Shown here piece by piece: positions 1 through 8,473 of a DNA stretch of 64,000 nt (positions are counted from its first letter, which is position 1; each line of letters begins with the position of its first letter). The notes under the pieces were generated by a model. It did not search any database and was not told the origin of the DNA. It saw nothing but the letters and a program-made list of their open reading frames with translations. The stretch is from the NCBI GenBank assembly GCA_026874595.1, contig JAPPUL010000069.1, positions 868,001 to 932,000 of the forward strand, given 5' to 3'. Position numbers and translations under genes: made by a program. The stretch is from Sipunculus nudus (Eukaryota > Annelida > Sipuncula > Golfingiida > Sipunculidae).

Positions 1-1
1 T

Positions 2-514
2 TATGGAACAAGTCCAATAGAATATATAAGGCGGGGTGGCTATTTATTAAACGGAACACTTTTAATACACGCAAACGTGCTTGGTGGGGTAGGAGCAGGA
101 GGGGATAGAAGTTTTGATGAGATACGATATATAAAACGGGGAGGACATACAATAGCCCATTGCGGGCGAAGCCATGCCTATTTTTCAAATCCAAGATTTA
201 AAATAAAAGAGCTTTTAGAAGAAGGAGTTAATATAGCGCTTGGAACAGATTCTTTGTTAAGTAATGAGAGTTTAAATTTCTTTGAGGAACTACGTTTTGT
301 ACGAGCATCAAACCCCAAGCTAAAGACATATGAATTAATAAAGATGTCAACTTTAAACGGAGCAATAGGCCTAAGGCTTTGCGATGGATATGGCAAGGTT
401 CAGAAGGGCAAGCGTTATAAGCTAATAAAGCTTGAATGTAAAGAGGGTGGTTTAAGCGTGGATGGAGTGTACGAATATATACTAGAATACAAAGGTAAAG
501 TAAAGCACATATAG
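2..514 (+). CDS. Amidohydrolase-family deaminase, C-terminal part (5' end outside window)
   Basis: The reading frame is open from base 2 and has no start inside the window, so only the C-terminal ~170 residues are present. Visible family marks are LIHANVLGG (a metal-site His region), AHCGRSHAYFSN and ALGTDSLLSNESLNFFEELR, which carries the metal-binding Asp of the MTA/SAH/aminofutalosine deaminase and chlorohydrolase group. The GTDS-SN-SLNFFEELR pattern resembles deaminases of the futalosine menaquinone route, but the substrate cannot be read from this fragment. It would deaminate a purine-type nucleoside using one divalent metal. The tail is followed by about 220 bases with no gene before birA. 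Confidence 0.75.
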   Translation, partial: YGTSPIEYIRRGGYLLNGTLLIHANVLGGVGAGGDRSFDEIRYIKRGGHTIAHCGRSHAYFSNPRFKIKELLEEGVNIALGTDSLLSNESLNFFEELRFVRASNPKLKTYELIKMSTLNGAIGLRLCDGYGKVQKGKRYKLIKLECKEGGLSVDGVYEYILEYKGKVKHI

Positions 515-735
515 TTTCAAATTAAAAAGAGAAGCCAAGCAATGCCATAGTATTTTGTATGACATGATATATTTCAAGGAAGTGGTTTTATTAAAGTATG
601 AACTAAGTATAAAGTGTTAGAACTTAAAAAATGCTGTAGTTATAAAAAAGGGTGAAAGTAGAATACTATAAAGCCAATAATGCTAAAGAGAGCATGAGTT
701 AAAAACCAAAAAAAGAGGAGGCAATAAATAAGGCA

Positions 736-1536
736 ATGGAAAATCAAGTAAAGAGTAAAGAGCAAGTAAGCCTGTCGTTGCAGACAAAATACATGGGAAG
801 GAAGTTTTATAATTTTGAAGAGCTTGATTCAACAAATGAATATTTTAAAAGATACGAAGGTCCATTTAAGGATGGAGTGGTAGTAAGTACAGAATATCAA
901 ACGAAGGGACGCGGGCGTGTTGAAGGGCGTAATTGGCATGCAAGTAAGGGAGGGTTATCGTTGTTATTTTCGATTTTGTTAATACCGAAAGAGGAATTAG
1001 AAAGGCTTTCGGAGTTAACCCAGGTATTGGGTCTTGCCATAGCGAACGCAGTAGAGGATGTTTGCATGATATCGACTATGCTAAAGTGGCCGAACGATGT
1101 ATATATAAGAGGTAAGAAGGTCTGCGGAGTGCTTAGTGAATTTAGGTTTGAGGAAGACATACTGCCAATGGTGATACTAGGGGTAGGACTTAATGTAAAT
1201 GAAGAGCTAAAGAGTTTCCCAATGAGGCTACAAAGCAAAGCAACAACGCTACTTGAGGAAACGGGGATAAGATGGAACAAATTAAAGCTACTATCGGCAA
1301 TACTGGTGTACTTTGAAAAATATTATGAGAGGTGGAAAAAAGAAGGTTTTAATGTAATTCTAGAAGACATAGCGTTAAAATTTTATTTACAAAACAAGCA
1401 AGTAAAGGTGGTAACAAACGGAGTTATACTGTATGGGAAGGTACAAGGTCTTGACAGCAGGGGATATTTGTTGTTGAAAGAAGATCGCGGGCGGGTACAT
1501 AAGATAGTGTCAGGCGAAGTGTCAGAATGCTCTTAG
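736..1536 (+). CDS. birA: Biotin--[acetyl-CoA-carboxylase] ligase (BirA), no DNA-binding domain
   Basis: This enzyme makes biotinyl-AMP and transfers biotin to the carrier lysine of carboxylases. The BPL/LPL fold is evident: STEYQTKGRGR with the adenylate-binding GRGR near residue 60, W-x-A-S-KGGLSLLFS, KWPNDVYIRGKKVCGVLSE with the substrate lysine, and a C-terminal SH3-like part ending VHKIVSGEVSE. At 266 aa, with the ligase motif starting near residue 25, it lacks the N-terminal helix-turn-helix of E. coli BirA and so should not act as a repressor. A purine-rich aagaggagg lies upstream of the ATG. Its 3' end overlaps coaX by 10 bp, so the two are probably cotranscribed. Confidence 0.93.
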   Translation: MENQVKSKEQVSLSLQTKYMGRKFYNFEELDSTNEYFKRYEGPFKDGVVVSTEYQTKGRGRVEGRNWHASKGGLSLLFSILLIPKEELERLSELTQVLGLAIANAVEDVCMISTMLKWPNDVYIRGKKVCGVLSEFRFEEDILPMVILGVGLNVNEELKSFPMRLQSKATTLLEETGIRWNKLKLLSAILVYFEKYYERWKKEGFNVILEDIALKFYLQNKQVKVVTNGVILYGKVQGLDSRGYLLLKEDRGRVHKIVSGEVSECS

Positions 1537-2318
1537 TCTTAGACATAGGCAACAGCGATACGAAGGTGGGTTTATTTTTGCTTGATTTTTATAAGCGCCA
1601 AGAGATAATATTAAGATATAAGGTCAAGACAAAACGGGGCTGGAGTGGAGAAGAGTTTATAAAAAACATATTAGAGTTTGACGTAGATGGGGTACAAAAT
1701 CGTTTATGTGGGAGGGTTCAAGGGATAATATGTGTTAGCGTGGTGCCGTCGTTAGAAGAGATAATATACAGAGCATGTTTAAAATACTTTGGAATCAAGC
1801 CAATCTTTGTAGGAATAGATTGTAATATACCTTTAGAATTCAGTTATCCAAATCCAAAAGAGCTTGGATTAGATAGAGTAGTGAATGCGGTTTATGTAAA
1901 GGAGCGATACGGCTATCCTGCAATAATAGTAGATTTTGGGACCTCAACGACTTACTGCGTGTTGGACGAAGGTGGTAAATATATAGGTGGAATAATAAGT
2001 CCTGGTATAAAGGTATCCTTCGATGCTCTTATAGATAAGGCGGAACAGTTATTTAAAATAGAATTAAATTATACAAAGAATATACTAGGAAAAGGCACGG
2101 AGGAAGGACTTCGTTCAGGTAGTTATTATAGTGCACTTGGCTCTATGGAATGGATAATCTTTAAGCTTACTAAGGATTGTAAGTTAACACACCCTACAAT
2201 TATATTAACAGGAGGCTTTGCTCCTATGATAAGCAAAGGTTGTAATATTGAGCATATTGTAGATATAGATTTAACGCTTAAAGGGCTTGAGATATTGTAT
2301 CATCTAAATAGACCCTAA
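1527..2318 (+). CDS. coaX: Type III pantothenate kinase
   Basis: This enzyme phosphorylates pantothenate, the first step of coenzyme A synthesis. Seen motifs are DIGNSDTKVGLF at the N-terminus (phosphate-binding Asp), ELGLDRVVNAV in the middle, the acidic substrate motif VDFGTSTTYCVLD near residue 135, GGIISPGI, and TGGFA towards the C-terminus. The length of 263 aa is typical of CoaX. The ATG lies inside the last codons of birA, so translation is probably coupled. The birA-coaX pair is common in bacteria. It converges on dusB with only 17 bp between stop codons, including a T10 run. Confidence 0.94.
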   Translation: MLLVLDIGNSDTKVGLFLLDFYKRQEIILRYKVKTKRGWSGEEFIKNILEFDVDGVQNRLCGRVQGIICVSVVPSLEEIIYRACLKYFGIKPIFVGIDCNIPLEFSYPNPKELGLDRVVNAVYVKERYGYPAIIVDFGTSTTYCVLDEGGKYIGGIISPGIKVSFDALIDKAEQLFKIELNYTKNILGKGTEEGLRSGSYYSALGSMEWIIFKLTKDCKLTHPTIILTGGFAPMISKGCNIEHIVDIDLTLKGLEILYHLNRP

Positions 2319-2335
2319 TATATAGTGTTTTTTTT

Positions 2336-3301
2336 TTAAGCTAGTTTGTAATTGGCAAAGAACTCATCTATAAGCGCTATAGTATTTGTATAGGATATAG
2401 ATGCATTGATTTTAGTTCTTAACTGTTTGCCATTAGTAAGTTTTTTAGTGTACCAGCCAATATGTTTTCTACTTATTTTAATGCCAACCTCCTTCCCATA
2501 ATATTCAATATTCAAATCAAGGTGTTTTTTAATAATAGTTTTAAGTTCTTCGTTACTTGGCAAATAATTGCTTTTGTTATAAAAGGATTTAAATATCCAA
2601 GGGGCACCCATAGCAGCACGACCAATCATAACAGCATCACAATTAGTATGCCTTTTAATATTTAGGAAATCTTCATAAGATGAAACATTACCATTCCCGA
2701 TTACAGTCATAGGAAATGTATCCTTCACTTTAGCAATTAGCTCCCAATTAGGAAGTCCTGAAAAGCCTTGCCCTTGTGTGCGCGGATGTATTATAATAGC
2801 ATCAACTCCGCTATTATAAAGAACTTTTGAAACTGACAATATATTAACATCACCACCAAAACCAGCACGTATTTTAACAGTTAAGGGTATTCTAACTTTT
2901 CTTTTTATTGCAAGAACAATTTGCTCTATTTTATTTGGCTCTTTTAATAATGCAGAACCAGCCCCAGTCTTAACTATCTTTTTAACAGGACAGCCCATAT
3001 TAACGTCTACAATATCGGCTCCATGCTCCTGGGCTATATAACTTGCTTCGCCCATAGAATGCGGGTCCTCTCCAAATATCTGAAGTGCCAAGTAATTACC
3101 ATTCTTACTTTCAGACTCGCCTTTATAAAGATAGTTATATGTTTTTTCAGACTGACGAATTAAACCCTCTGCACTTATCATCTCGCTATATCCCAAACTA
3201 CATCCATAATCTCTACAAAGGGTCCTGAATGGATAATCAGAAATGCCTGCCATCGGTGCTAGTATTAAGTTATTCTTAATTTCAAGATTACCAATTTTCA
3301 T
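2336..3301 (-). CDS. dusB: tRNA-dihydrouridine synthase (DusB-like)
   Basis: This flavin enzyme reduces specific uridines of tRNA to dihydrouridine. The FMN-binding TIM-barrel motifs are APMAGISDYPFR at residue 15, SEMISAEGL, LQIFGEDP, DVNMGCPVKKIVKTGAGSAL (with the catalytic Cys), TVKIRAGF, IIHPRTQGQGFSG and GNGNV with MIGRAAMGAPWIF. The length of 321 aa matches DusB/NifR3. It lies 55 bp downstream of the large reductase gene on the same strand and may be read with it. Assignment to DusB rather than DusA or DusC rests on the overall pattern. Confidence 0.9.
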   Translation of the reverse strand: MKIGNLEIKNNLILAPMAGISDYPFRTLCRDYGCSLGYSEMISAEGLIRQSEKTYNYLYKGESESKNGNYLALQIFGEDPHSMGEASYIAQEHGADIVDVNMGCPVKKIVKTGAGSALLKEPNKIEQIVLAIKRKVRIPLTVKIRAGFGGDVNILSVSKVLYNSGVDAIIIHPRTQGQGFSGLPNWELIAKVKDTFPMTVIGNGNVSSYEDFLNIKRHTNCDAVMIGRAAMGAPWIFKSFYNKSNYLPSNEELKTIIKKHLDLNIEYYGKEVGIKISRKHIGWYTKKLTNGKQLRTKINASISYTNTIALIDEFFANYKLA

Positions 3302-3356
3302 TTCTATGCCTGTTTGTATTGTTTATAACCGCTTATACATTATTACTTCTTACGAG

Positions 3357-5612
3357 TTATTTCTTAAAAGATAAGACATCCATAGGACAAGCCGTAATAC
3401 ATATGCCACAGCCAATACAAGAAGAGTTTAAGTTAGTTATGCTTTCTTGCTTTAAGGCAAAGCTCATAACGTCAATCCCCATCTGGCAATACTTCGAACA
3501 CTCACCGCACGTTATACATTTGTTATTTGCTTTTATACGGAAAAAACCAAGCTTTTTAATTTTACTAAAAAATGCAGATGATAATTCCATAAGCTTTGCA
3601 AGAGGACAAAGATAGCGACACCAAATGCGTCCACCAAGAAAAGGATATAAGGTAATAGGTAAAATGCCTGCAAACCAAACGTCAACCAGAACTTGATATA
3701 TCGCCATAGAATAAGATGCGGGTTCATTAAAGAGGTTAATTATGTCTTTTAAAAGCATGAATAATGTTGTTGCCACCGCAAATATTAGTATCGCTAGGTT
3801 AATCTTTTCCCATTTTATAGATGCTTTGCCTTTAGGTGCAAGATGTCTCCAATCGTCGCCTAAAGTCTCAGCAAGCCCACCACATCCACAAATCCATGAA
3901 CAGTATCTCTTTCCGTTCCAAATAGTTAAGATGGGTATTAGAACAAAGCTTAGAAACACTCCCCAGACAATCCAAATAATATGCGGATCGTAAAAGAAGG
4001 TGTTAAAGAATAAAGGCCAAGCGTAAACAATCCCATAAGCTCTAAAACTTTGTTCGGCAAAGGCTTTATCGGAGCTAAGCTGAGTGCCAAACCATTGCCC
4101 TTCTAAAGCCCATTGAAATAGAAACTCAGGAATTAGAAAAAAGAATATGACTTGAAAAGAGATTAAGGAGATATAGCGCCATATATGAAATTGGTCTTTA
4201 TGATTTATTCCCCATCGGATCATCGCCTTAATCCCAAATATGAGCATTAACAAGGTATAAAATACGGTATACCAAAAAGACCAAGGTTGGTTTTCAAAAG
4301 ACAGTAGATTATAACCCCACGACTTATAAGGCCAAAACTCAGCTCCAGGACCATACTTAATGCCATAAATTGAGTATACAATAAAAAAGCTAATAAATAA
4401 AAAAGCGTACCTATTCCCGCGAAAGCCAAGTCCCAGAAGTGTGGCAAATGCAATAAAAGCGATGATAAAGCCAAAATAATGGTGTATGGGTAAAGATGAA
4501 TATCCACCTCCAAGCCAAAGGCCAAAAAGTGTAGCACCAGTAAGGAAAGCAGATAGAAGTACATTCCCCTTAACCGAAGACCAATCATTTTCCATGCTGA
4601 TGCCGAGTGTGCGAAGGAAGTGTTTTGGGAATACACTCCCAATAAGGATAAAAGCAAAGTCTATGTTAAGAACTTTAGTTTCTGAATCAGTAGTTAAGGT
4701 AGCGTTTTTATTACCAAAGTTCTTTACAGTCGAGTTTAAGATAAGTTCAATTTTGTTTTTAGCAATTTGTTCTTCAAGCAGTCGTTTATTGTCTTTAAAT
4801 AATCGTAAGAACTCATTCTTTCGGTATGAGAGAAAGACTTTGTTATGCAAAGACAAAGCAATAGCAGCCTCAACAGCACTATTACCGCCGCCGACAACAA
4901 GAATAGTCTTATCAGAGTACATTTTGGGACTGTATAAGTTGTGATAAACAAAATCCTGCCTCTCACCTGGAACATTAAGTTCTTTAGGGAGTCCGCGTTT
5001 TCCGGTAGCGATAATAATTTTACGAGCCTTATAAGTATTGCCATTAGAAGTAGTAATAGTAAAGTATTCTTTTTGTTTATTGATTTTCTCTAAAGCTTCA
5101 TTAGTCTTAATGGGGATGTCGTTATTTTTAATTATGTCCTGCCACTTATTAATAATATCTTCTTTCTGTGCTCCATCAAACCAAAGGTATCCAACGGTGG
5201 GCGAGTCATCTGGTTCTGAGTAAATCCACTTGCCTTCTGGGAAGTTTTTAATTGTTGAAGCTATTTGATTTTTTTCAAGAACAAGAAAAGAGAAGTTTTT
5301 AGCTTTAGCAGCAAGTGCAGCATTAAGGCCAGCAGCGCCGGCACCAGCAATAATAATATCTAAAACATCATCATTGCCATCATTTAAAGAAGCATTATTA
5401 TTTTTGTACTTAAAAGAGGATGCAATATGTTGAATAACATTATGGCCCTGCTGCATAGCATATTTAATAACAGGCGCTCCTGCAAGGTCTCCAATAATAT
5501 ATATGTTTTTGATAGAAGACTCAAAGTTTTTGTTTACAAAAGGCTGTTCAGTAGTTCCATTAGATAGAGAAAGGAAGCTGTTAAATTTATTTTTCAACTT
5601 AGCAAAAAGCAC
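3357..5612 (-). CDS. FAD/NAD(P)-dependent reductase fused to NapH/NosR-like membrane polyferredoxin
   Basis: The 751-residue fusion begins with a thioredoxin-reductase-like tail module (IYIIGDLAGAPVIKYAMQQG, ~35-65). A full FAD/NAD(P) domain follows: IIAGAGAAGLNAALAAKA (~88), ATGKRGLP, VVGGGNSAVEAAIAL (~240) and IDFAFILIGS. No redox CxxC of true thioredoxin reductases is visible, as in YpdA-type reductases. Residues ~365-690 hold many hydrophobic helices with CSWICGCGG and CRYLCPLAK, the cysteine pattern of NapH/NosR-type proteins. The end carries two 4Fe-4S motifs, CITCGECSKYCQMGID and CIGCGICITACPMD. Inference: it passes electrons from NAD(P)H through FAD to iron-sulfur centres at the membrane; the acceptor is unknown. 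It starts 15 bp after the zinc-ribbon gene upstream. Confidence 0.8.
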   Translation of the reverse strand: MLFAKLKNKFNSFLSLSNGTTEQPFVNKNFESSIKNIYIIGDLAGAPVIKYAMQQGHNVIQHIASSFKYKNNNASLNDGNDDVLDIIIAGAGAAGLNAALAAKAKNFSFLVLEKNQIASTIKNFPEGKWIYSEPDDSPTVGYLWFDGAQKEDIINKWQDIIKNNDIPIKTNEALEKINKQKEYFTITTSNGNTYKARKIIIATGKRGLPKELNVPGERQDFVYHNLYSPKMYSDKTILVVGGGNSAVEAAIALSLHNKVFLSYRKNEFLRLFKDNKRLLEEQIAKNKIELILNSTVKNFGNKNATLTTDSETKVLNIDFAFILIGSVFPKHFLRTLGISMENDWSSVKGNVLLSAFLTGATLFGLWLGGGYSSLPIHHYFGFIIAFIAFATLLGLGFRGNRYAFLFISFFIVYSIYGIKYGPGAEFWPYKSWGYNLLSFENQPWSFWYTVFYTLLMLIFGIKAMIRWGINHKDQFHIWRYISLISFQVIFFFLIPEFLFQWALEGQWFGTQLSSDKAFAEQSFRAYGIVYAWPLFFNTFFYDPHIIWIVWGVFLSFVLIPILTIWNGKRYCSWICGCGGLAETLGDDWRHLAPKGKASIKWEKINLAILIFAVATTLFMLLKDIINLFNEPASYSMAIYQVLVDVWFAGILPITLYPFLGGRIWCRYLCPLAKLMELSSAFFSKIKKLGFFRIKANNKCITCGECSKYCQMGIDVMSFALKQESITNLNSSCIGCGICITACPMDVLSFKK

Positions 5613-5627
5613 AAAAACTCCTTTATA

Positions 5628-6488
5628 TTAGACATTATTAACCAAGATGTAAGTACCACACTTAGAGCAATCCAAAGCGCTTGGATGGTTTAAGTATCCA
5701 CACTTATGACAGGCTATAGGCTCACGGGTCTTTTGTACTCTCCCAAGGAAACCGGAATTATTAGACGGAAGCTCTACTTTTTTAGAGATAATGATAATAA
5801 TTAATGAAATAAAATTAAATATAAACCCAAGAACAAACCATTTTTTAGTAGAAAGTCCTTTTGTAAGCGCTAAAGAAGAGCAAACTCCACCGAGAATAAA
5901 AGAGATTAGGAAATAAAGGCTAATATAAAAGAGGCTCAAGTTCATTTTCTTATTACTCTTAGCATCTTCAGTAAACAAGCTACTAATCATTTCTTTTTTT
6001 CTAAATTGTTTTTTAGGGTCGCTAATAAAAATGGAGATAGCCTCCTTTTTGAAAGGGAAGCGTCTACCTTTATATTCAATTACGGCATCAAGTTTAGGGT
6101 CAAGCAGGAGGCCAGAAACGATACAATATTCCTCACCGGAGATAGGAACTAAGGAGAAGGAAGCATCCGGGACATGGTCTATATGCTTATTTACTTTGGT
6201 TTTGAATTTGGGTTTAATAGCCCTCAGCGTGGGCATAGGGTTTTGAATTAATGATAGTATTTGTTTTTTGGAAAGAGAATAAATAAAGTTTCCGGACAAA
6301 ACACAAGAGTGGTTTTGAGGGAGGTTAAAGCTTTTGCAAACAGATTGCTTAAAAACGGATATAGGGACAGGGTCTTCAAAGAGTTCTTTTTGAAGGTTAT
6401 TGTTATTATTGCTTTGGTCAGTATAAGCTAAATTGCTCTGAGCGAATAAAAAAGCAGCAAAGGTAATAAAGAGGGAAAGATATCTCAT
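5628..6488 (-). CDS. Exported/membrane protein of unknown function with C-terminal zinc ribbon
   Basis: Not recognised. The ATG at 6488 is preferred over an in-frame TTG at 6509 because it begins a clean signal peptide (MRYLSLFITFAAFLFAQS). An extracytoplasmic stretch of ~160 residues without obvious motifs follows. Two hydrophobic helices lie around residues 190-250 (LFYISLYFLISFILGG and FVLGFIFNFISLIIIIIS). The C-terminal zinc ribbon is CHKCGYLNHPSALDCSKCG. The gene precedes the reductase-polyferredoxin fusion by 15 bp and probably shares its transcript, which suggests, without proving, a joint role. A second zinc-ribbon/TM protein lies at 12.8 kb. Confidence 0.7.
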   Translation of the reverse strand: MRYLSLFITFAAFLFAQSNLAYTDQSNNNNNLQKELFEDPVPISVFKQSVCKSFNLPQNHSCVLSGNFIYSLSKKQILSLIQNPMPTLRAIKPKFKTKVNKHIDHVPDASFSLVPISGEEYCIVSGLLLDPKLDAVIEYKGRRFPFKKEAISIFISDPKKQFRKKEMISSLFTEDAKSNKKMNLSLFYISLYFLISFILGGVCSSLALTKGLSTKKWFVLGFIFNFISLIIIIISKKVELPSNNSGFLGRVQKTREPIACHKCGYLNHPSALDCSKCGTYILVNNV

Positions 6489-6673
6489 GCTAAAAATATA
6501 ATAACACAAAAGGGCCTAAAAATCTATAAATAAGAGATAAAGGGAGAGATTTAGAGTAAAAAAATGGCTTATACGGTAGAAAAAAGTATTATACTGAAGT
6601 GGGAAAAAAAATGCGGAAATAGGGAGGAGGAGGAGGAGGGGGTTTAGTAAGGGGATAATAGTAAGGGGATAAG

Positions 6674-7759
6674 ATGTACAAAATAGAAAAGGAAGGGAGC
6701 TATAAAAAAGAGCGGGTAGGAAAGTTAAGTTTAAGGCGCGGAGTAATAAAGACGCCGGAGTTTATGCCGGTGGGGACTCAAGGGATGGTAAAGCTACTAA
6801 CGAGCGAAGAGCTTAAAGGGCTTGGGTATTCTATAATGCTTTCTAATGCCTATCATCTATACCTAAGGCCAGGCCTAGATGTAATAAAGAGTTACGGGGG
6901 TCTGCACAAGTTTTCGAATTGGGAAGGGAACATACTAACAGACAGCGGCGGCTATCAAGGATATAGTTTGAGCGGCTTAAACAAGATAACAGATGAGGGG
7001 ATAGAGTTCCGCTCCCATATAGATGGTACAAAACACATGTTCACGCCGAAGAAAGTGCTTGAGATACAAGAGGTATTGAGTTCGGAGATAGTGATGCCAT
7101 TGGATGTATGTCTTGGGGTGGATGCAAGTTATGAGGAGGCAAGGGAGGGGGTAAAGCGTACACGAAGGTGGGGATTTGAGTCAAAAGAGTATTCAAAGGG
7201 CAAAGATTATATATTATTTGGCATAGTGCAAGGGCACTTTCATAAAGATTTACGAGAAGAGAGTATAAGGGATTTTGTAGAGATGGATTTAAAAGGTTAT
7301 GCAATAGGCGGACTTAGCGTAGGAGAGGCAAAGAGCTTAAGCGAGGAGATATTAGAAATATCAACGAATTTATTGCCGAAAGACAAACCCCGCTATCTGA
7401 TGGGAATAGGCAAGCCAAAAGACATAATAAAAGGGGTATCAGAGGGAGTAGATTTATTTGACTCAGTGTACCCGACACGGGTTGGAAGAAACGGGAGTGT
7501 GTTTACGAAAGCGGGAACATTAATACTAAAGAACAAAGCAAATAGATATTCTCAAAAGCCGATAGAAGAGGGATGTGGTTGTGCTGTATGTAAAAAGTAT
7601 ACAAGAGGCTATCTAAATCATCTATTCAAATCGGGGGAGATATTGGGTCCGAGGCTTGCAAGCTATCATAATTTATATTATATGAAGGAGCTTATGCAAG
7701 AAATAAGGGAGACAATATCGAGTGATAGTTTTGGACAAAGGTATAAGGATTGGTTATAA
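6674..7759 (+). CDS. tgt: tRNA-guanine transglycosylase (TGT)
   Basis: This enzyme exchanges guanine-34 of GUN-anticodon tRNAs for a 7-deazaguanine. Motifs are FMPVGTQGMVK, DSGGYQGYSL with the general-base Asp, HIDGTKHMFTP, GGLSVGE, FDSVYPTRVGRNG with the nucleophilic Asp, and a zinc site CGCAVCKKYTRGYLNHL (CxCxxC...H). The length of 361 aa is normal. Val in GGLSVGE is the residue of preQ1-using bacterial enzymes, whereas queuine users tend to have Gly; this is only suggestive. Upstream the spacer is very purine-rich with a duplicated ggggataa motif. It is followed after 93 bp by fchA. Confidence 0.93.
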   Translation: MYKIEKEGSYKKERVGKLSLRRGVIKTPEFMPVGTQGMVKLLTSEELKGLGYSIMLSNAYHLYLRPGLDVIKSYGGLHKFSNWEGNILTDSGGYQGYSLSGLNKITDEGIEFRSHIDGTKHMFTPKKVLEIQEVLSSEIVMPLDVCLGVDASYEEAREGVKRTRRWGFESKEYSKGKDYILFGIVQGHFHKDLREESIRDFVEMDLKGYAIGGLSVGEAKSLSEEILEISTNLLPKDKPRYLMGIGKPKDIIKGVSEGVDLFDSVYPTRVGRNGSVFTKAGTLILKNKANRYSQKPIEEGCGCAVCKKYTRGYLNHLFKSGEILGPRLASYHNLYYMKELMQEIRETISSDSFGQRYKDWL

Positions 7760-7840
7760 GGGAGAGAGAGTGATAAGACGGGGGCGATAAGGTATGATTT
7801 AAGGATATATAGGATAAGGATATAAATATAAGATTATAAA

Positions 7841-7846
7841 AGGAGG
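7841..7846 (+). promoter_or_regulatory. Shine-Dalgarno deciding a TTG start for fchA
   Basis: A perfect aggagg lies 6 bases before the TTG at 7853. No ATG or GTG exists near the family's usual N-terminus, so this site fixes the TTG start. Confidence 0.75.
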
Positions 7847-7852
7847 CAAAAG

Positions 7853-8473
7853 TTGTATATAGAAGGCAGTTTCAAGGGATATATAGAAGATTTGGGTTCC
7901 AAAAAGTCAAGTCCTGGTGGAGGTAGCGTAGCAGCGCTTACAGGTTTACAGGGGATATTGTTGGTGCTAATGGTGTGCAATTTGACACTAGGGAAGAAAA
8001 GATATAAAGGGGTTGAGGCCGAGGTAGAAGGAATACGTAAAAGAGCAGAGGGAGTCAAGCGCTTTTTCATGGATAAGCTAGACGAAGATGTTTTGGTATT
8101 CCAAGAGATAATGAAGTCCTATAAGCTTTCGGAAGCAGAGCGTGAGATAGGTATAAAGCAGGCATTGCTTAAGGGGGCATTATTCTCGCTTAGGATGGCA
8201 GAGGAGGGGTTAAAGGTTTTGGAGTATGCGATGTTAGTGGGCCGGCTAGGGAATATAAATGTAAAAAGCGATGCCTACATAGGCCTTATGCATGGACAAC
8301 TTAGCATAGAATCAAGTTTTACAAACGTGTTAATAAATCTGGAAGGGATAAAGGAAGAAGGGATCCATCTAGATTTTGCCCAAAAGATGGGAAAGATAGT
8401 AGAGAAAGCAAAGAAGCTAACAGAAGATAAAGACACATTATTTAAAGAATACAAGGCAGGCAAGATATTATGA
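7853..8473 (+). CDS. fchA: Methenyltetrahydrofolate cyclohydrolase / formimino-THF cyclodeaminase (FchA-like)
   Basis: This is a stand-alone cyclodeaminase-fold protein of 206 aa, the size of FchA. The signature SPGGGSVAALTG occurs near residue 20, followed by LMVCNLTLGKKRY, and later GNINVKSDAYIGL and TNVLINLEGI, the conserved SDA and NV-INL elements. Family members either deaminate formimino-THF or hydrolyse methenyl-THF to 10-formyl-THF. Its stop codon overlaps the folD start (ATGA), and FolD lacks the cyclohydrolase residues. I therefore infer that this protein supplies the cyclohydrolase step. There are no histidine-degradation genes nearby to favour the formimino reaction. Translation starts at TTG behind a strong Shine-Dalgarno. 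Confidence 0.85.
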   Translation: MYIEGSFKGYIEDLGSKKSSPGGGSVAALTGLQGILLVLMVCNLTLGKKRYKGVEAEVEGIRKRAEGVKRFFMDKLDEDVLVFQEIMKSYKLSEAEREIGIKQALLKGALFSLRMAEEGLKVLEYAMLVGRLGNINVKSDAYIGLMHGQLSIESSFTNVLINLEGIKEEGIHLDFAQKMGKIVEKAKKLTEDKDTLFKEYKAGKIL

